From the NCBI RefSeq assembly GCF_036017065.1, contig NZ_JAYXHR010000001.1, positions 186,001 through 250,000 of the forward strand: DNA of 64,000 nt. The letters run 5' to 3'. Under the pieces are notes generated by a model that was given only the letters and a program-made list of their open reading frames with translations, was not told where the DNA came from and did not search any database. The DNA comes from Uliginosibacterium sp036017065. GTDB taxonomy: Bacteria; Pseudomonadota; Gammaproteobacteria; Burkholderiales; Rhodocyclaceae. Below, one piece after another: positions 6,548 to 14,485 of this stretch. Each line of letters starts with the position of its first letter. Position 1 is the first letter of the stretch. A program made the position numbers and the translations under genes.

Positions 6548-8836
6548 TCAGGCGGGTCTGTTCGCAGGCACCGGGGGCGGGAGATTGCGGCGGTCGACCT
6601 TGCCGTTGGGACTCAGCGGCAAGGTGGCCAGCTGCACATAGTGTTGCGGCACCATGTAGTCGGGCAGGCTTTGCCGCAGGTGGCTGCGAAGCTGCTTTCC
6701 CTCGACTGGCTGCTCGCTGATCACGTAGGCCACCAATCTCCGTTCGCCCGGATGGTCCTCACGAACGATGACCACGGCATCCTTGACCATCGGATGCGTG
6801 GTGAGGGCCGCCTCGATCTCGCCCAGTTCGATCCGGTAGCCACGCAACTTGACCTGGTTGTCGATGCGGCCGAGGAACTCGATATTGCCGTCCGGGAGGT
6901 ATCGCGCTTTGTCACCGCTTCGATACAGCCGGTCCCCCTGTTTGCCGGAGAAGGGGTGGGGGACGAAGCGTTCGGCGGTCAGTTCGGGCCGGTTCAGATA
7001 AGCACGCGCCAGTCCGATGCCGCCGATGTACAACTCGCCCGGCACCCCCACGGGGACTGGCTGGCGATGTTCGTCCAGGATGTACACCGTGACGTTCGGC
7101 AATGGCCGTCCGATGGGGACGTTGTGCGCCACGTCGGCGCTCACCAGCGCCCAGGTTGCACAGACGGTCCCTTCGGTCGGGCCGTAGGCGTTCAGCATGC
7201 GGCGCCCCGGCGCCCACACGCGGGCGAGCTCCGGCGGCCAGGCCTCGCCAGCCAGTACCAGCGTCCTGAGCGACGGCAAGGGGCTGGCGGGGAGTACTGA
7301 CAGCAAGGACGGTGGCAGGGTCACGACCGAGATGGCCGACTGTTCGAGCACCTTGAGGATCTCGTACGAGGAGCGCAGCGATTCCTGCCTGATCAGGTGG
7401 AGGCATGCGCCGCGGCTCAGGGTGACGAAGGTCTCCGACACCGCGGCATCGAAGCTGATCGACGCAAACTGCAGCACCTGGCTGTCCGGCGTGATTTCGA
7501 ATGCGTCCGCCTGCGTGTGGCACAGGTTGGTGAGGCCGATGTGCTCCAGCGCCACACCTTTCGGACGTCCCGTGGAGCCTGAGGTGTAGATGACGTATGC
7601 AAGGTCGTGCAGTCCTGCAACCGCATCGGGATCTGCATCGCTGTAGCCGGCGACGGCTGGCCAGTCGCTGTCGAGGCAGATGGTCGGGGTCGACGTCGCG
7701 GGCAGCTTCTCCAGCAAGGCTTCCTGCGTGAGTGCCAGGGCCGGACGCGCGTCCTCCATCATGTAGGCCAGCCGGTCTGCCGGATAGCTCGGGTCCAGCG
7801 GCAGGTAGGCGCCACCTGCCTTGAGGATGCCCAGCATGCCGACGATCATGTCCAGCGAACGGACGACGCATAGCCCGACGAGTGTGTCCCGGCCGACGCC
7901 GCGGTCGCGCAGATAGCGGGCCAGCTGGTTGGCCCGCGCGTTCAGCTCGCCGTAGCTCAGGCGCTGCGTGCCGATGACGACGGCGGGGGCCTGTGGTGTC
8001 CGCTGTGCATGTTGCTGGAATATGTCCTGGACGCACTGGGTGGGTAGCGGCGCGTCGGTGGCGTTCCAGTCCAGCACGATCTGCCGGTATTCGTCCGCGC
8101 TCAGCATCGGCAAACGGGCGGGACGCTGCGCGGGGTCCTGCAAGGCTGTGCTCAGCAACTGCCGGAGATGCGCAGCCAGCCGCGTCGCCGTGTCTTCGCG
8201 GAACAACGCCGGGTCGTAGTGGAGCTCGCTACTGAGCGTGTCGTCGTCGCAAGTGTGCAGATGCAGGTCCAGCCTGTCGTCAGCGACACCAGTCAAGGTG
8301 CCGGTGGCATGCAGGCTGAGGCCGGCCTGTGCCAGGGGCGCGTGGCTCTCGGTGGCGGGAATGCCCAGTTTCAGGGCGAGCTCCGCGATGTCGCAGGTGC
8401 CATTGGCGCCCGCTGCAGACAGGTTGTCGCGGACGTGTTCCACCAGCAGGGCGAAGCTCGCGTGATCGGTCGTCAGCCGCAGCGGCAGCATCTGGCCGGA
8501 GAACTCGTCCGCACGGCAGGCGATGCACAGGTCATGGCTGGCGCTGTAGCGCGACAGCAGGATGGAGAATCCTGCCAGCAGGTTTGCAAGCAGCGAGTGG
8601 GCTTCCCTCCCGTCACGCATTGCGCTTGCCAGCTCCTCGCCGAAGGCGAAGCGATGGATGGCGCGTACCGATGCCTGCCGGGCGGGGCGCGGAAAGTCGG
8701 TGGGCAGCTCCAGCAGGGTGGGAGCGCCGGCCAGCCTGTGTTGCCAGTAGTCGGGCGCGGGTGACGGGGTCGTCCCGCCATGCTCGTCTACCTTGTCTTC
8801 GGCGCGCGCCAATGGCGTGCTGTCTTGCCGCAACAT
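6548..8836 (-). CDS. NRPS: half condensation domain plus adenylation domain
   Basis: A 762-residue synthetase. Residues about 29-250 match only the C-terminal lobe of a condensation domain (DYWQHRLAGAP start, MLPLR near 116-120); the lobe with HHxxxDG is absent. An adenylation domain follows at about 270-750: LKAGGAYLPLDP (338-349), YTSGSTGRPKG (417-427), NAYGPTEGT (549-557), GRIDNQVKLRGYRIE (656-670), and the lysine of SPNGK (746). The specificity positions read D-A-S-T-V-A-A-V-C-K, the same pattern as Phe-activating GrsA (D-A-W-T-I-A-A-I-C-K), so an aromatic amino acid is likely and Tyr or Phe is the best guess. No carrier domain follows; the free PCP gene is next. A GGGGGAGAG ribosome-binding site precedes the ATG. 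Confidence 0.9.
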   Translation of the reverse strand: MLRQDSTPLARAEDKVDEHGGTTPSPAPDYWQHRLAGAPTLLELPTDFPRPARQASVRAIHRFAFGEELASAMRDGREAHSLLANLLAGFSILLSRYSASHDLCIACRADEFSGQMLPLRLTTDHASFALLVEHVRDNLSAAGANGTCDIAELALKLGIPATESHAPLAQAGLSLHATGTLTGVADDRLDLHLHTCDDDTLSSELHYDPALFREDTATRLAAHLRQLLSTALQDPAQRPARLPMLSADEYRQIVLDWNATDAPLPTQCVQDIFQQHAQRTPQAPAVVIGTQRLSYGELNARANQLARYLRDRGVGRDTLVGLCVVRSLDMIVGMLGILKAGGAYLPLDPSYPADRLAYMMEDARPALALTQEALLEKLPATSTPTICLDSDWPAVAGYSDADPDAVAGLHDLAYVIYTSGSTGRPKGVALEHIGLTNLCHTQADAFEITPDSQVLQFASISFDAAVSETFVTLSRGACLHLIRQESLRSSYEILKVLEQSAISVVTLPPSLLSVLPASPLPSLRTLVLAGEAWPPELARVWAPGRRMLNAYGPTEGTVCATWALVSADVAHNVPIGRPLPNVTVYILDEHRQPVPVGVPGELYIGGIGLARAYLNRPELTAERFVPHPFSGKQGDRLYRSGDKARYLPDGNIEFLGRIDNQVKLRGYRIELGEIEAALTTHPMVKDAVVIVREDHPGERRLVAYVISEQPVEGKQLRSHLRQSLPDYMVPQHYVQLATLPLSPNGKVDRRNLPPPVPANRPA

Positions 8837-8962
8837 CTGTCTCTCCCCCGCAGCGTCCCGTCAGGTCTCCCAGTGCGGGGCCGGCGGGTGTTCTTGTGCT
8901 TCGCTGCCCTTGGGGCAGCCTGGTTCAATGCAAATGTCCGGCAGTGGGCCTGGACGGCGCGC

Positions 8963-8992
8963 ATGGTAGCGGATGGTCATGACAAAGACCAA
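8963..8992 (-). promoter_or_regulatory. Candidate sigma-70 promoter of the NRPS gene
   Basis: On the leftward strand TTGGTC (8992-8987) and TACCAT (8968-8963) are separated by 18 bp. This would give a leader of roughly 120 bases before the ATG at 8836. The assignment rests on consensus matching only. Confidence 0.35.
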
Positions 8993-9033
8993 GCGTCCAG
9001 CGCGCCGGGGTGCGGTGGCCCGGTTGGGGGTGT

Positions 9034-9780
9034 TCAGTAGGTGACGTTGAACCGGAAGCGTCCGGCGCTTTCACGCGTCACCCACTGGCCGGCAATGTTC
9101 GGCAGGCGGCCGACGAAGTTCGGGTCGCCCTCCACCGTGCCATTTGCACTGCCGTGACGGTCCGGGCGGAACTCCCCGGTGCCGTCGAGCCGGACGTCAC
9201 CCGCGAGGGTCTGCAGGTCGAGTCGCACGGTGCCGGCGTTGGCCGTCGCCTGCACCTGGTAGTCGCCCAGGGGGCGTCCCTGGAAGAGGTCGGCCGCGGC
9301 GCCGCGCCAGGTGGCCTGCGCCTTGCCGTCGCACAGGCCGCGCCAGCTGCACTGCAGTCCGGGCACCTGGATGCTGAGGTCGCCACGCCAGCCGGCGCGT
9401 CCGAACATGTGCGGGATGCGCTCCAGTGCGAAACGTGCGGGCAACTGCAGGCTGACGCCCTCGGCGCGGATTCCCGTGAGCATCGCGGCGAGACTGAAGG
9501 GAACGCCGTCGGCCACGCTGAAACGCCACAGGAACTCGCCGGACAGCAGGCGTCTTGGCTGGAACGACCATGACAGGCGGGTGATCGGTCGCCAGCGGCC
9601 GCTGGCAGGGTCACGCACGGCGAGCTGGGCGTTGCCGTTCCAAGCGCTGCCGGTCGCATCCAGCAGTGCGAGGCTGTCGGCCGTCGTGCTGCGCAGGCGG
9701 GCGTCCCAGACGGACGCAGGCGCCGTCAGCGCGACGAAGAGTATCGCCAGCGCCAGCGTTAAGAGAGCCTTGCGCAACAT
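9034..9780 (-). CDS. gspN: Type II secretion system protein N
   Basis: A 248-residue protein at the end of the gsp operon. It has an N-terminal hydrophobic segment (about residues 5-23) and a mostly beta-rich remainder, as in GspN/XcpN proteins, which are accessory inner-membrane or periplasmic parts of the secretion machine. The start lies 9 bp after gspM without a clear ribosome-binding site, so translation is probably coupled. The paired Cys residues around 145-151 may form a disulfide. The function of this subunit is poorly defined even in model systems. Confidence 0.85.
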   Translation of the reverse strand: MLRKALLTLALAILFVALTAPASVWDARLRSTTADSLALLDATGSAWNGNAQLAVRDPASGRWRPITRLSWSFQPRRLLSGEFLWRFSVADGVPFSLAAMLTGIRAEGVSLQLPARFALERIPHMFGRAGWRGDLSIQVPGLQCSWRGLCDGKAQATWRGAAADLFQGRPLGDYQVQATANAGTVRLDLQTLAGDVRLDGTGEFRPDRHGSANGTVEGDPNFVGRLPNIAGQWVTRESAGRFRFNVTY

Positions 9781-9789
9781 GCGTGGCGA

Positions 9790-10284
9790 TCAGCCCTGCG
9801 GCGTCAGGCGCGCGTCGATGCGCACACCGCCGGCTTCACGGGTGGTCTCCAGGCTGAAGACACGCAGGCCCAGTTCGCGCTGCGCATCGCCCAGCCACAG
9901 CGCGAAGGCGTCGAAGGACTGGTTCTGGCCACTGGCGGAGACGCTGCCGATCTCGCCGCGCAGTTCCAGCGACAGACCGTGGCGGCGTGCAGCGTCCTGC
10001 AGGACGGGCACCCAGCGCGCGGCGTCGCTGCGTACCTTTTCCGGCTGGGCGCGAAGACGATCCAGTTCGGCGGCGTCATCCTGCATGGCGCGCAGCGCCG
10101 CCTGGGAGATGGGCAGGGCACGGTCGAGCCGGCGGGCCTCGCGCTGGGTCCAGCTATGCAGGGTCCACAACAGGCCGATGATCAGCAGAACGGCGGCGGC
10201 GGCAATGAGCTGCCTTTCGCGCAAGGCTCGTTGTTGCCACCACGTGCCGATGCGGGCAAGAAGCTGGGCCGGTGAGTCGCTCAT
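9790..10284 (-). CDS. gspM: Type II secretion system protein M
   Basis: A 164-residue inner-membrane protein with a short cytoplasmic N-terminus, one membrane segment (about 24-45) and a periplasmic domain, as in GspM. It binds GspL and helps hold the GspE ATPase at the membrane platform. A helical stretch after the membrane segment (about 46-85) fits the family's coiled coil. It lies 26 bp after gspL and 9 bp before gspN. Confidence 0.88.
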   Translation of the reverse strand: MSDSPAQLLARIGTWWQQRALRERQLIAAAAVLLIIGLLWTLHSWTQREARRLDRALPISQAALRAMQDDAAELDRLRAQPEKVRSDAARWVPVLQDAARRHGLSLELRGEIGSVSASGQNQSFDAFALWLGDAQRELGLRVFSLETTREAGGVRIDARLTPQG

Positions 10285-10310
10285 GGGGTGTCTCGGTATG
10301 TCTCTTGATA

Positions 10311-11486
10311 TCAGCCGCGGTTGAGGCGGAAGGCGATGTTGGCGCCGTCGATCGGCGTGGCCACGATGCCGCGTGTGGCCAGGCGTGCGCGCAGGGTGGC
10401 GGTATCCAGCCGGCCGGCAGCCAGCGTGACGGACAGGACGCCGCGTTCCGCGCGCGCGGATTGCAGGACACCTTGCGCATCGTTGCCCAGCGCGGCGGCA
10501 ACGTCGGCCAGCAGCGATAGTGTGTCGTCGTCGCCGAGCAAGCCGCGCTTCGCGCGTTGCGCGTCGACTTCCTGGCGCAGCTGGGCTTGGGGATCGAGGA
10601 TCGGTGTGTTGGGTAGCTGGCGTTGCATCAGTTGCTGCATGTCACGCCGCAGGCTGCCCAGTTCGGCGCGACGGATCCAGATGTCCACTACGGAGAGGGC
10701 CAGGTGCCCGACGATGACAGCGGCCGCCAGCGCGCCCGCCGGTTTCAGGTGACGGACCCATGCATGGCGGCGATGGGCGGGTGCGAATTCGCCGTGCAGC
10801 AGGTTGGCGGCTTCCGCGGGCACGCGGTGCCACTGCCACGTGTCCGCGGCCGTCATCGGCACGTTGAGTGCATCGCTCCAGGCCGGCAGGTAGGGCATGT
10901 GGTCGGCGAACACCAGGATCTGGCTGGGCAGGCTGCCATCGACACGCGCGTTGTGGCAGGCGGCTTCCAGCAGCCAGGGCAGGTTGCCGTCGTGCCGGTC
11001 GGCCAGCGCCGCGTGGGCGCCGGTGCGCAGGCACAGGTCCTCGCCGTGCAGGGCCAGGCTCCAGTTTCCCGGTTCGAGCGGCACGCACTGAAGCGCGCTC
11101 CAGATCGCGTCCAGCGGCCGGCCGATGGCGGCGAATTGCGCCACGATGCGGCGGATGCGCTCACGGGCAATGACCAGCACCGCCCATTGCTCGGCGCCGC
11201 GCTCGGTGGCGGTGAAGTGCTGGCTGTCGGGCTCGCGCAGCAGTTGCTCTTCGAGCGCGAAGGGCAGGGCGCGTTGCTGCTCGCGATGGCCGGCGCGCGG
11301 TACGCGGGCCAGGTGCCAGGCGGTCTGGGCGCCCAGCAGGATGGCCTCGGTGCGCGTACTGGCTGGCCAGTCACGGGGTTCGGTGTGGCCGGTCGTCTCG
11401 ACGCGGCCATCGTCCGCAAGCAGGGCCCAGTCGGCCGCCGGTTCGTCGGGCCAGTTCTCGGAGAGCAGGACACGGAGTGTCGTCAT
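10311..11486 (-). CDS. gspL: Type II secretion system protein L
   Basis: A 391-residue bitopic membrane protein. The N-terminal cytoplasmic part (about 1-240) matches the actin-like domain that docks GspE. A membrane segment lies at about 250-272 (LAAAVIVGHLALSVVDIWI), followed by a periplasmic ferredoxin-like domain that pairs with GspM. The ATG at 11486 gives MTTLRVLLSENW; the frame is open further upstream but that part is not protein-like. It follows gspK by 34 bp. Confidence 0.88.
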   Translation of the reverse strand: MTTLRVLLSENWPDEPAADWALLADDGRVETTGHTEPRDWPASTRTEAILLGAQTAWHLARVPRAGHREQQRALPFALEEQLLREPDSQHFTATERGAEQWAVLVIARERIRRIVAQFAAIGRPLDAIWSALQCVPLEPGNWSLALHGEDLCLRTGAHAALADRHDGNLPWLLEAACHNARVDGSLPSQILVFADHMPYLPAWSDALNVPMTAADTWQWHRVPAEAANLLHGEFAPAHRRHAWVRHLKPAGALAAAVIVGHLALSVVDIWIRRAELGSLRRDMQQLMQRQLPNTPILDPQAQLRQEVDAQRAKRGLLGDDDTLSLLADVAAALGNDAQGVLQSARAERGVLSVTLAAGRLDTATLRARLATRGIVATPIDGANIAFRLNRG

Positions 11487-11520
11487 GGATACGGTTGTCT
11501 GATGTTCGGTTGCCGCGGTG

Positions 11521-12483
11521 CTACAGGCTGCGGTACCAGAGGATCTCGGGGCGCTGGCCCGGACGGCGCTGCAGCAGCGCCTCCATCCTGACCGTCGCTT
11601 CACCCCAGCTGCCGGTGCCTACGACGAGGAAATATTCGCTGCGCACATCGAGGTTCTGCGTATGGTACTGGGTTCCGGTCGGCAGGCGCGCAACGAACTC
11701 GGCCACGCTTTCATGCACGAGATTGCTGCGCAGGCCGGCGATCTGCGGGTTGGGGTTGGTCAGGCCGATTGCCGCGGCGATCACTTCCGGCGTGGCCAGG
11801 TTGATATTGATGGAGAGCGCGCTGGATGGCAGCACGCTGACGTGATCCTGCAGGCGTGACAGCAGGGCGGGATCCTCGAAGCCGCGCACCTTTCGCAACT
11901 CCTCCACGGCGAGGAGGGAGGACTGCGGAGGCACTGCGCGGCCCGGCTGGCTGCGGTACCAGCTCGTCTCCGTGTTGTCCCGGCCTTGCGGAATGTCGTC
12001 GGCATCCATCCAGTCCACCAGCGCGGCACTCAACTGGCGTGCCTGGCTGGCCTGGATGTCGAGGAGGACGAGCAGGCGCTCGAAGATCTCTACCTGCTGC
12101 GCATTCACCGCGCCGTTGCTCACCAGCGAATTGAGGTTGAAGCGCCCGGACTGGTCGAAGATCTGGCCGGCGACCTCGCCTTCTTCATACGGCTGGGGCG
12201 GGACCTTGATGGCCCATTGCTCGCTCATGTTGTCGGTCTTGGCGGTGGCCGCCACGCGCTGGTCTTCCTGCAGTGCCCAGCGTGCGGCGTCCATGCCGCC
12301 CAGCGCCAGCCAGCGCGCCTGCGCCTGGTCGTGGCGGCCGGACAGGTGCCGCACGGCGTGGCCGTAGTCGGCCAGCACCGCGGTGGCGACACCCGCGATC
12401 AACGCGGTCGTCAGCATTGCCATGACCACGGCAGCGCCACGTTGCAGGCAAGACGACCGGCGTTCAGCGCAGCGTGAAGACAC
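11521..12483 (-). CDS. gspK: Type II secretion system minor pseudopilin K
   Basis: A 320-residue minor pseudopilin, large as GspK always is. The prepilin peptidase site is visible as RG followed by AAVVMAMLTTALIAG near residue 16. The large globular domain contains the FNLNSLV and WMDADD segments seen in GspK. With GspI and GspJ it caps the pseudopilus tip. The start codon is GTG at 12483, inside the end of gspJ (20-bp overlap). Confidence 0.9.
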   Translation of the reverse strand: MSSRCAERRSSCLQRGAAVVMAMLTTALIAGVATAVLADYGHAVRHLSGRHDQAQARWLALGGMDAARWALQEDQRVAATAKTDNMSEQWAIKVPPQPYEEGEVAGQIFDQSGRFNLNSLVSNGAVNAQQVEIFERLLVLLDIQASQARQLSAALVDWMDADDIPQGRDNTETSWYRSQPGRAVPPQSSLLAVEELRKVRGFEDPALLSRLQDHVSVLPSSALSININLATPEVIAAAIGLTNPNPQIAGLRSNLVHESVAEFVARLPTGTQYHTQNLDVRSEYFLVVGTGSWGEATVRMEALLQRRPGQRPEILWYRSL

Positions 12484-13051
12484 GGCTTACCTTTCCGTAG
12501 CGCTGGGAATCCACTTCTACGCGAACGCCCGTCGGCAGGCTTTGCGGGCTCGTGCCGGAGGCCGGCCAGGTCTGCGTCCACGCCAGCGGCGAGCCGGCAG
12601 CGAAGAACCAGTTCACGCCATACACGCCGTCGAGCAGGGTGTCGCGCAGCGGCGTGTCGTCGGTCGATCCGGTGGGCCAGCGCAGCAGTTCGATGCGGTT
12701 GTTGTCGAAGGACAGGCCGGTGAGGCGGGCGCCTTGCTGCTGGTCCTGGCGCCAGAACACCAGCATGCTGCCGCCACCGGGAAGCGGCATGTAGCGCAGC
12801 GCGGGCGTGTTGGCCCGGTCCAGGCCGCGGGAGCTCATCTGCTGGAGATCCCCCTCGATACGTGCGAAGGCGCGCGCAAGCTGGCGCCATGCGGCGTAGT
12901 CGGCTTCCAGTCGATCGCGGCTGTTGGCCGCGTGGTCGACCGCGCGGTACGACATGGTGCCGAGGATGCCGAGAATGACGATTGCAACCAGCAGCTCGAC
13001 CAGGGTCAGGCCGCGCAGCCGGCGCAGGGAAGCATGGCAGGGAGGGGTCAT
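12464..13051 (-). CDS. gspJ: Type II secretion system minor pseudopilin J
   Basis: A 195-residue minor pseudopilin. The prepilin motif RG followed by LTLVELLVAIVILG gives cleavage after Gly14, with Glu at +5 of the mature protein. It forms the tip complex with GspI and GspK. The ATG overlaps the gspI stop (ATGA), so the two are translationally coupled. Confidence 0.92.
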   Translation of the reverse strand: MTPPCHASLRRLRGLTLVELLVAIVILGILGTMSYRAVDHAANSRDRLEADYAAWRQLARAFARIEGDLQQMSSRGLDRANTPALRYMPLPGGGSMLVFWRQDQQQGARLTGLSFDNNRIELLRWPTGSTDDTPLRDTLLDGVYGVNWFFAAGSPLAWTQTWPASGTSPQSLPTGVRVEVDSQRYGKVSRVFTLR

Positions 13052-13419
13052 CGCGTGATCATCCCGGTCATGCGCGCCAGCGCGTGATCCTCACCTGCGC
13101 GGAAGACGCGGATGTCGACCTGGCGCAGGTTGTTGGGCGCATAGGCCGTGGTGCGGAATTCCTCGCGATAGCGGAAGCGCACGCCGCCTTGCTCGACTTC
13201 GCCTTCGTTTACCGCCGGGTCGCGCCAGTGGCCCAGCGCACGATGCTCGGCCAGCAGGTCCTGCGCCACCCACTCGGCGAGCAGGCGGTCACGCAGTTCG
13301 GTGGATTGCCCGCCGGCCACGGCGATCGAGCGGTAGGCCGCCGTGATGCCGATGGCGAGGATCGCCAGTGCCACCAGGCACTCCACCAGGCTGAGACCAA
13401 ACGCGCGCGTGCGGGTCAT
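13048..13419 (-). CDS. gspI: Type II secretion system minor pseudopilin I
   Basis: A 123-residue minor pseudopilin with prepilin motif FG followed by LSLVECLVALAILA near residues 7-22. Glu is at +5 of the mature protein. It should start tip-complex assembly with GspJ and GspK. Its ATG overlaps the gspH stop (ATGA) and its own stop overlaps the gspJ start in the same way. The frame is open far upstream, but the prepilin motif fixes the real start at 13419. Confidence 0.92.
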   Translation of the reverse strand: MTRTRAFGLSLVECLVALAILAIGITAAYRSIAVAGGQSTELRDRLLAEWVAQDLLAEHRALGHWRDPAVNEGEVEQGGVRFRYREEFRTTAYAPNNLRQVDIRVFRAGEDHALARMTGMITR

Positions 13420-13964
13420 CGCGCGGCAGCGGCCGTGGTGGCCAGCGTGGCAAGGGGAGTGATGTCGATGGCGCCGGTGATGTCGCCGACGAGTTCGACC
13501 ACGCTGTCGTTCTGCTGCAGGCGCAGCCGGAACTCCGGTGGCTCGCTGCCGAACTGCAGCACGTAGGGTGCGGTGACTGCCTGTCCGCCGATTTCCAGGC
13601 GTTGCAGGCCCAGCCCGTCGGGCCAGCTCCGTTCGGAGAACTCGCGCGGCTCGAACAGCAGGCGCCATTCGTTGTTGGTGTCGTAGGTACTGAAGCGGTA
13701 ACCGTGCGGCAGGAATTCGACGCGGACCGGCTTGCCCTGGATGCTGGCACGTTCGCTGGCCAGCTCCAGCACCTTGCGCAGGCGTTGTGTCTCCTGCTGC
13801 GCATCGCGCCCGAAGACGGCCTCGAATCCAAGGGTGGTCATCGTGGCGAACACACTGATGATGACGATGACCACCAGCACTTCGACCAGCGTGAAACCCT
13901 GACCGGCGCGCGCAGCCTTGCGGCGCCGGATCTTCGTTGCGGAACGGATGCTCAGTTCATCCAC
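13416..13964 (-). CDS. gspH: Type II secretion system minor pseudopilin H
   Basis: About 182 residues. The prepilin site is QG followed by FTLVEVLVVIVIIS, with Glu at +5. GspH is the minor pseudopilin that sits between the tip complex and the GspG shaft. No ATG exists before the prepilin motif. The GTG at 13962-13964, which overlaps the gspG end by 13 bp, is the best start; a CTG a few codons later is an alternative. The positively charged leader (KIRRRKAAR) is typical. Confidence 0.88.
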   Translation of the reverse strand: MDELSIRSATKIRRRKAARAGQGFTLVEVLVVIVIISVFATMTTLGFEAVFGRDAQQETQRLRKVLELASERASIQGKPVRVEFLPHGYRFSTYDTNNEWRLLFEPREFSERSWPDGLGLQRLEIGGQAVTAPYVLQFGSEPPEFRLRLQQNDSVVELVGDITGAIDITPLATLATTAAAAR

Positions 13965-14416
13965 GAGCCGATGTCGGAGTCGTTGCCTTCGCCACCGGGC
14001 TCGCCGTCGGAGCCGTAGCTCCACACGTCGTACTCGCCGAACTTGCCCGGCGACAGATACATGTACGGATTGCCCCAGGGGTCGTTGGGCAGCTTCATGA
14101 GGTAGCCGGTGTTCGGATAGGTCGGCGGCAGCGGCGGCGTGGTGGGTTTGGTGATCAGCGCGTTGAGGCCCTGCTGGGTCGTCGGATACTGGCGGTTGTC
14201 CACCTTGTAGAGGCGCAGGGCCTCGCCAAGGGAGGCGATGTCCTGCCGCGCGGCGGCGATGCGTGCCTGGTCCGGTTTGTCGACGACGTTGGGGACGATG
14301 AGCGCGGCGAGGATGCCGAGGATGACGATCACCACCATGATCTCCACCAGCGTGAGGCCGGTCATGCGGCTTGGAAGAGAGAGGCGGGAACGTCGGGAAA
14401 TACAGCGGCTTTGCAT
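13952..14416 (-). CDS. gspG: Type II secretion system major pseudopilin G
   Basis: A 154-residue major pseudopilin that builds the pseudopilus shaft. The prepilin motif is TG followed by LTLVEIMVVIVILGIL near residue 20. The NDPWGNPYMYLSPG and YDVWSYGSDGEPGGEG segments are the conserved GspG C-terminal calcium-binding region. A GGAG ribosome-binding site precedes the ATG. The prepilin peptidase gene (gspO/pilD) is not in this window. Confidence 0.95.
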   Translation of the reverse strand: MQSRCISRRSRLSLPSRMTGLTLVEIMVVIVILGILAALIVPNVVDKPDQARIAAARQDIASLGEALRLYKVDNRQYPTTQQGLNALITKPTTPPLPPTYPNTGYLMKLPNDPWGNPYMYLSPGKFGEYDVWSYGSDGEPGGEGNDSDIGSWMN

Positions 14417-14485
14417 GTCTGGTCTCCGGTAATTATTGTCGTATAGGACTGTCGTCCAGGTGCGAAGTTCGAGCTGCGAGCCCGC

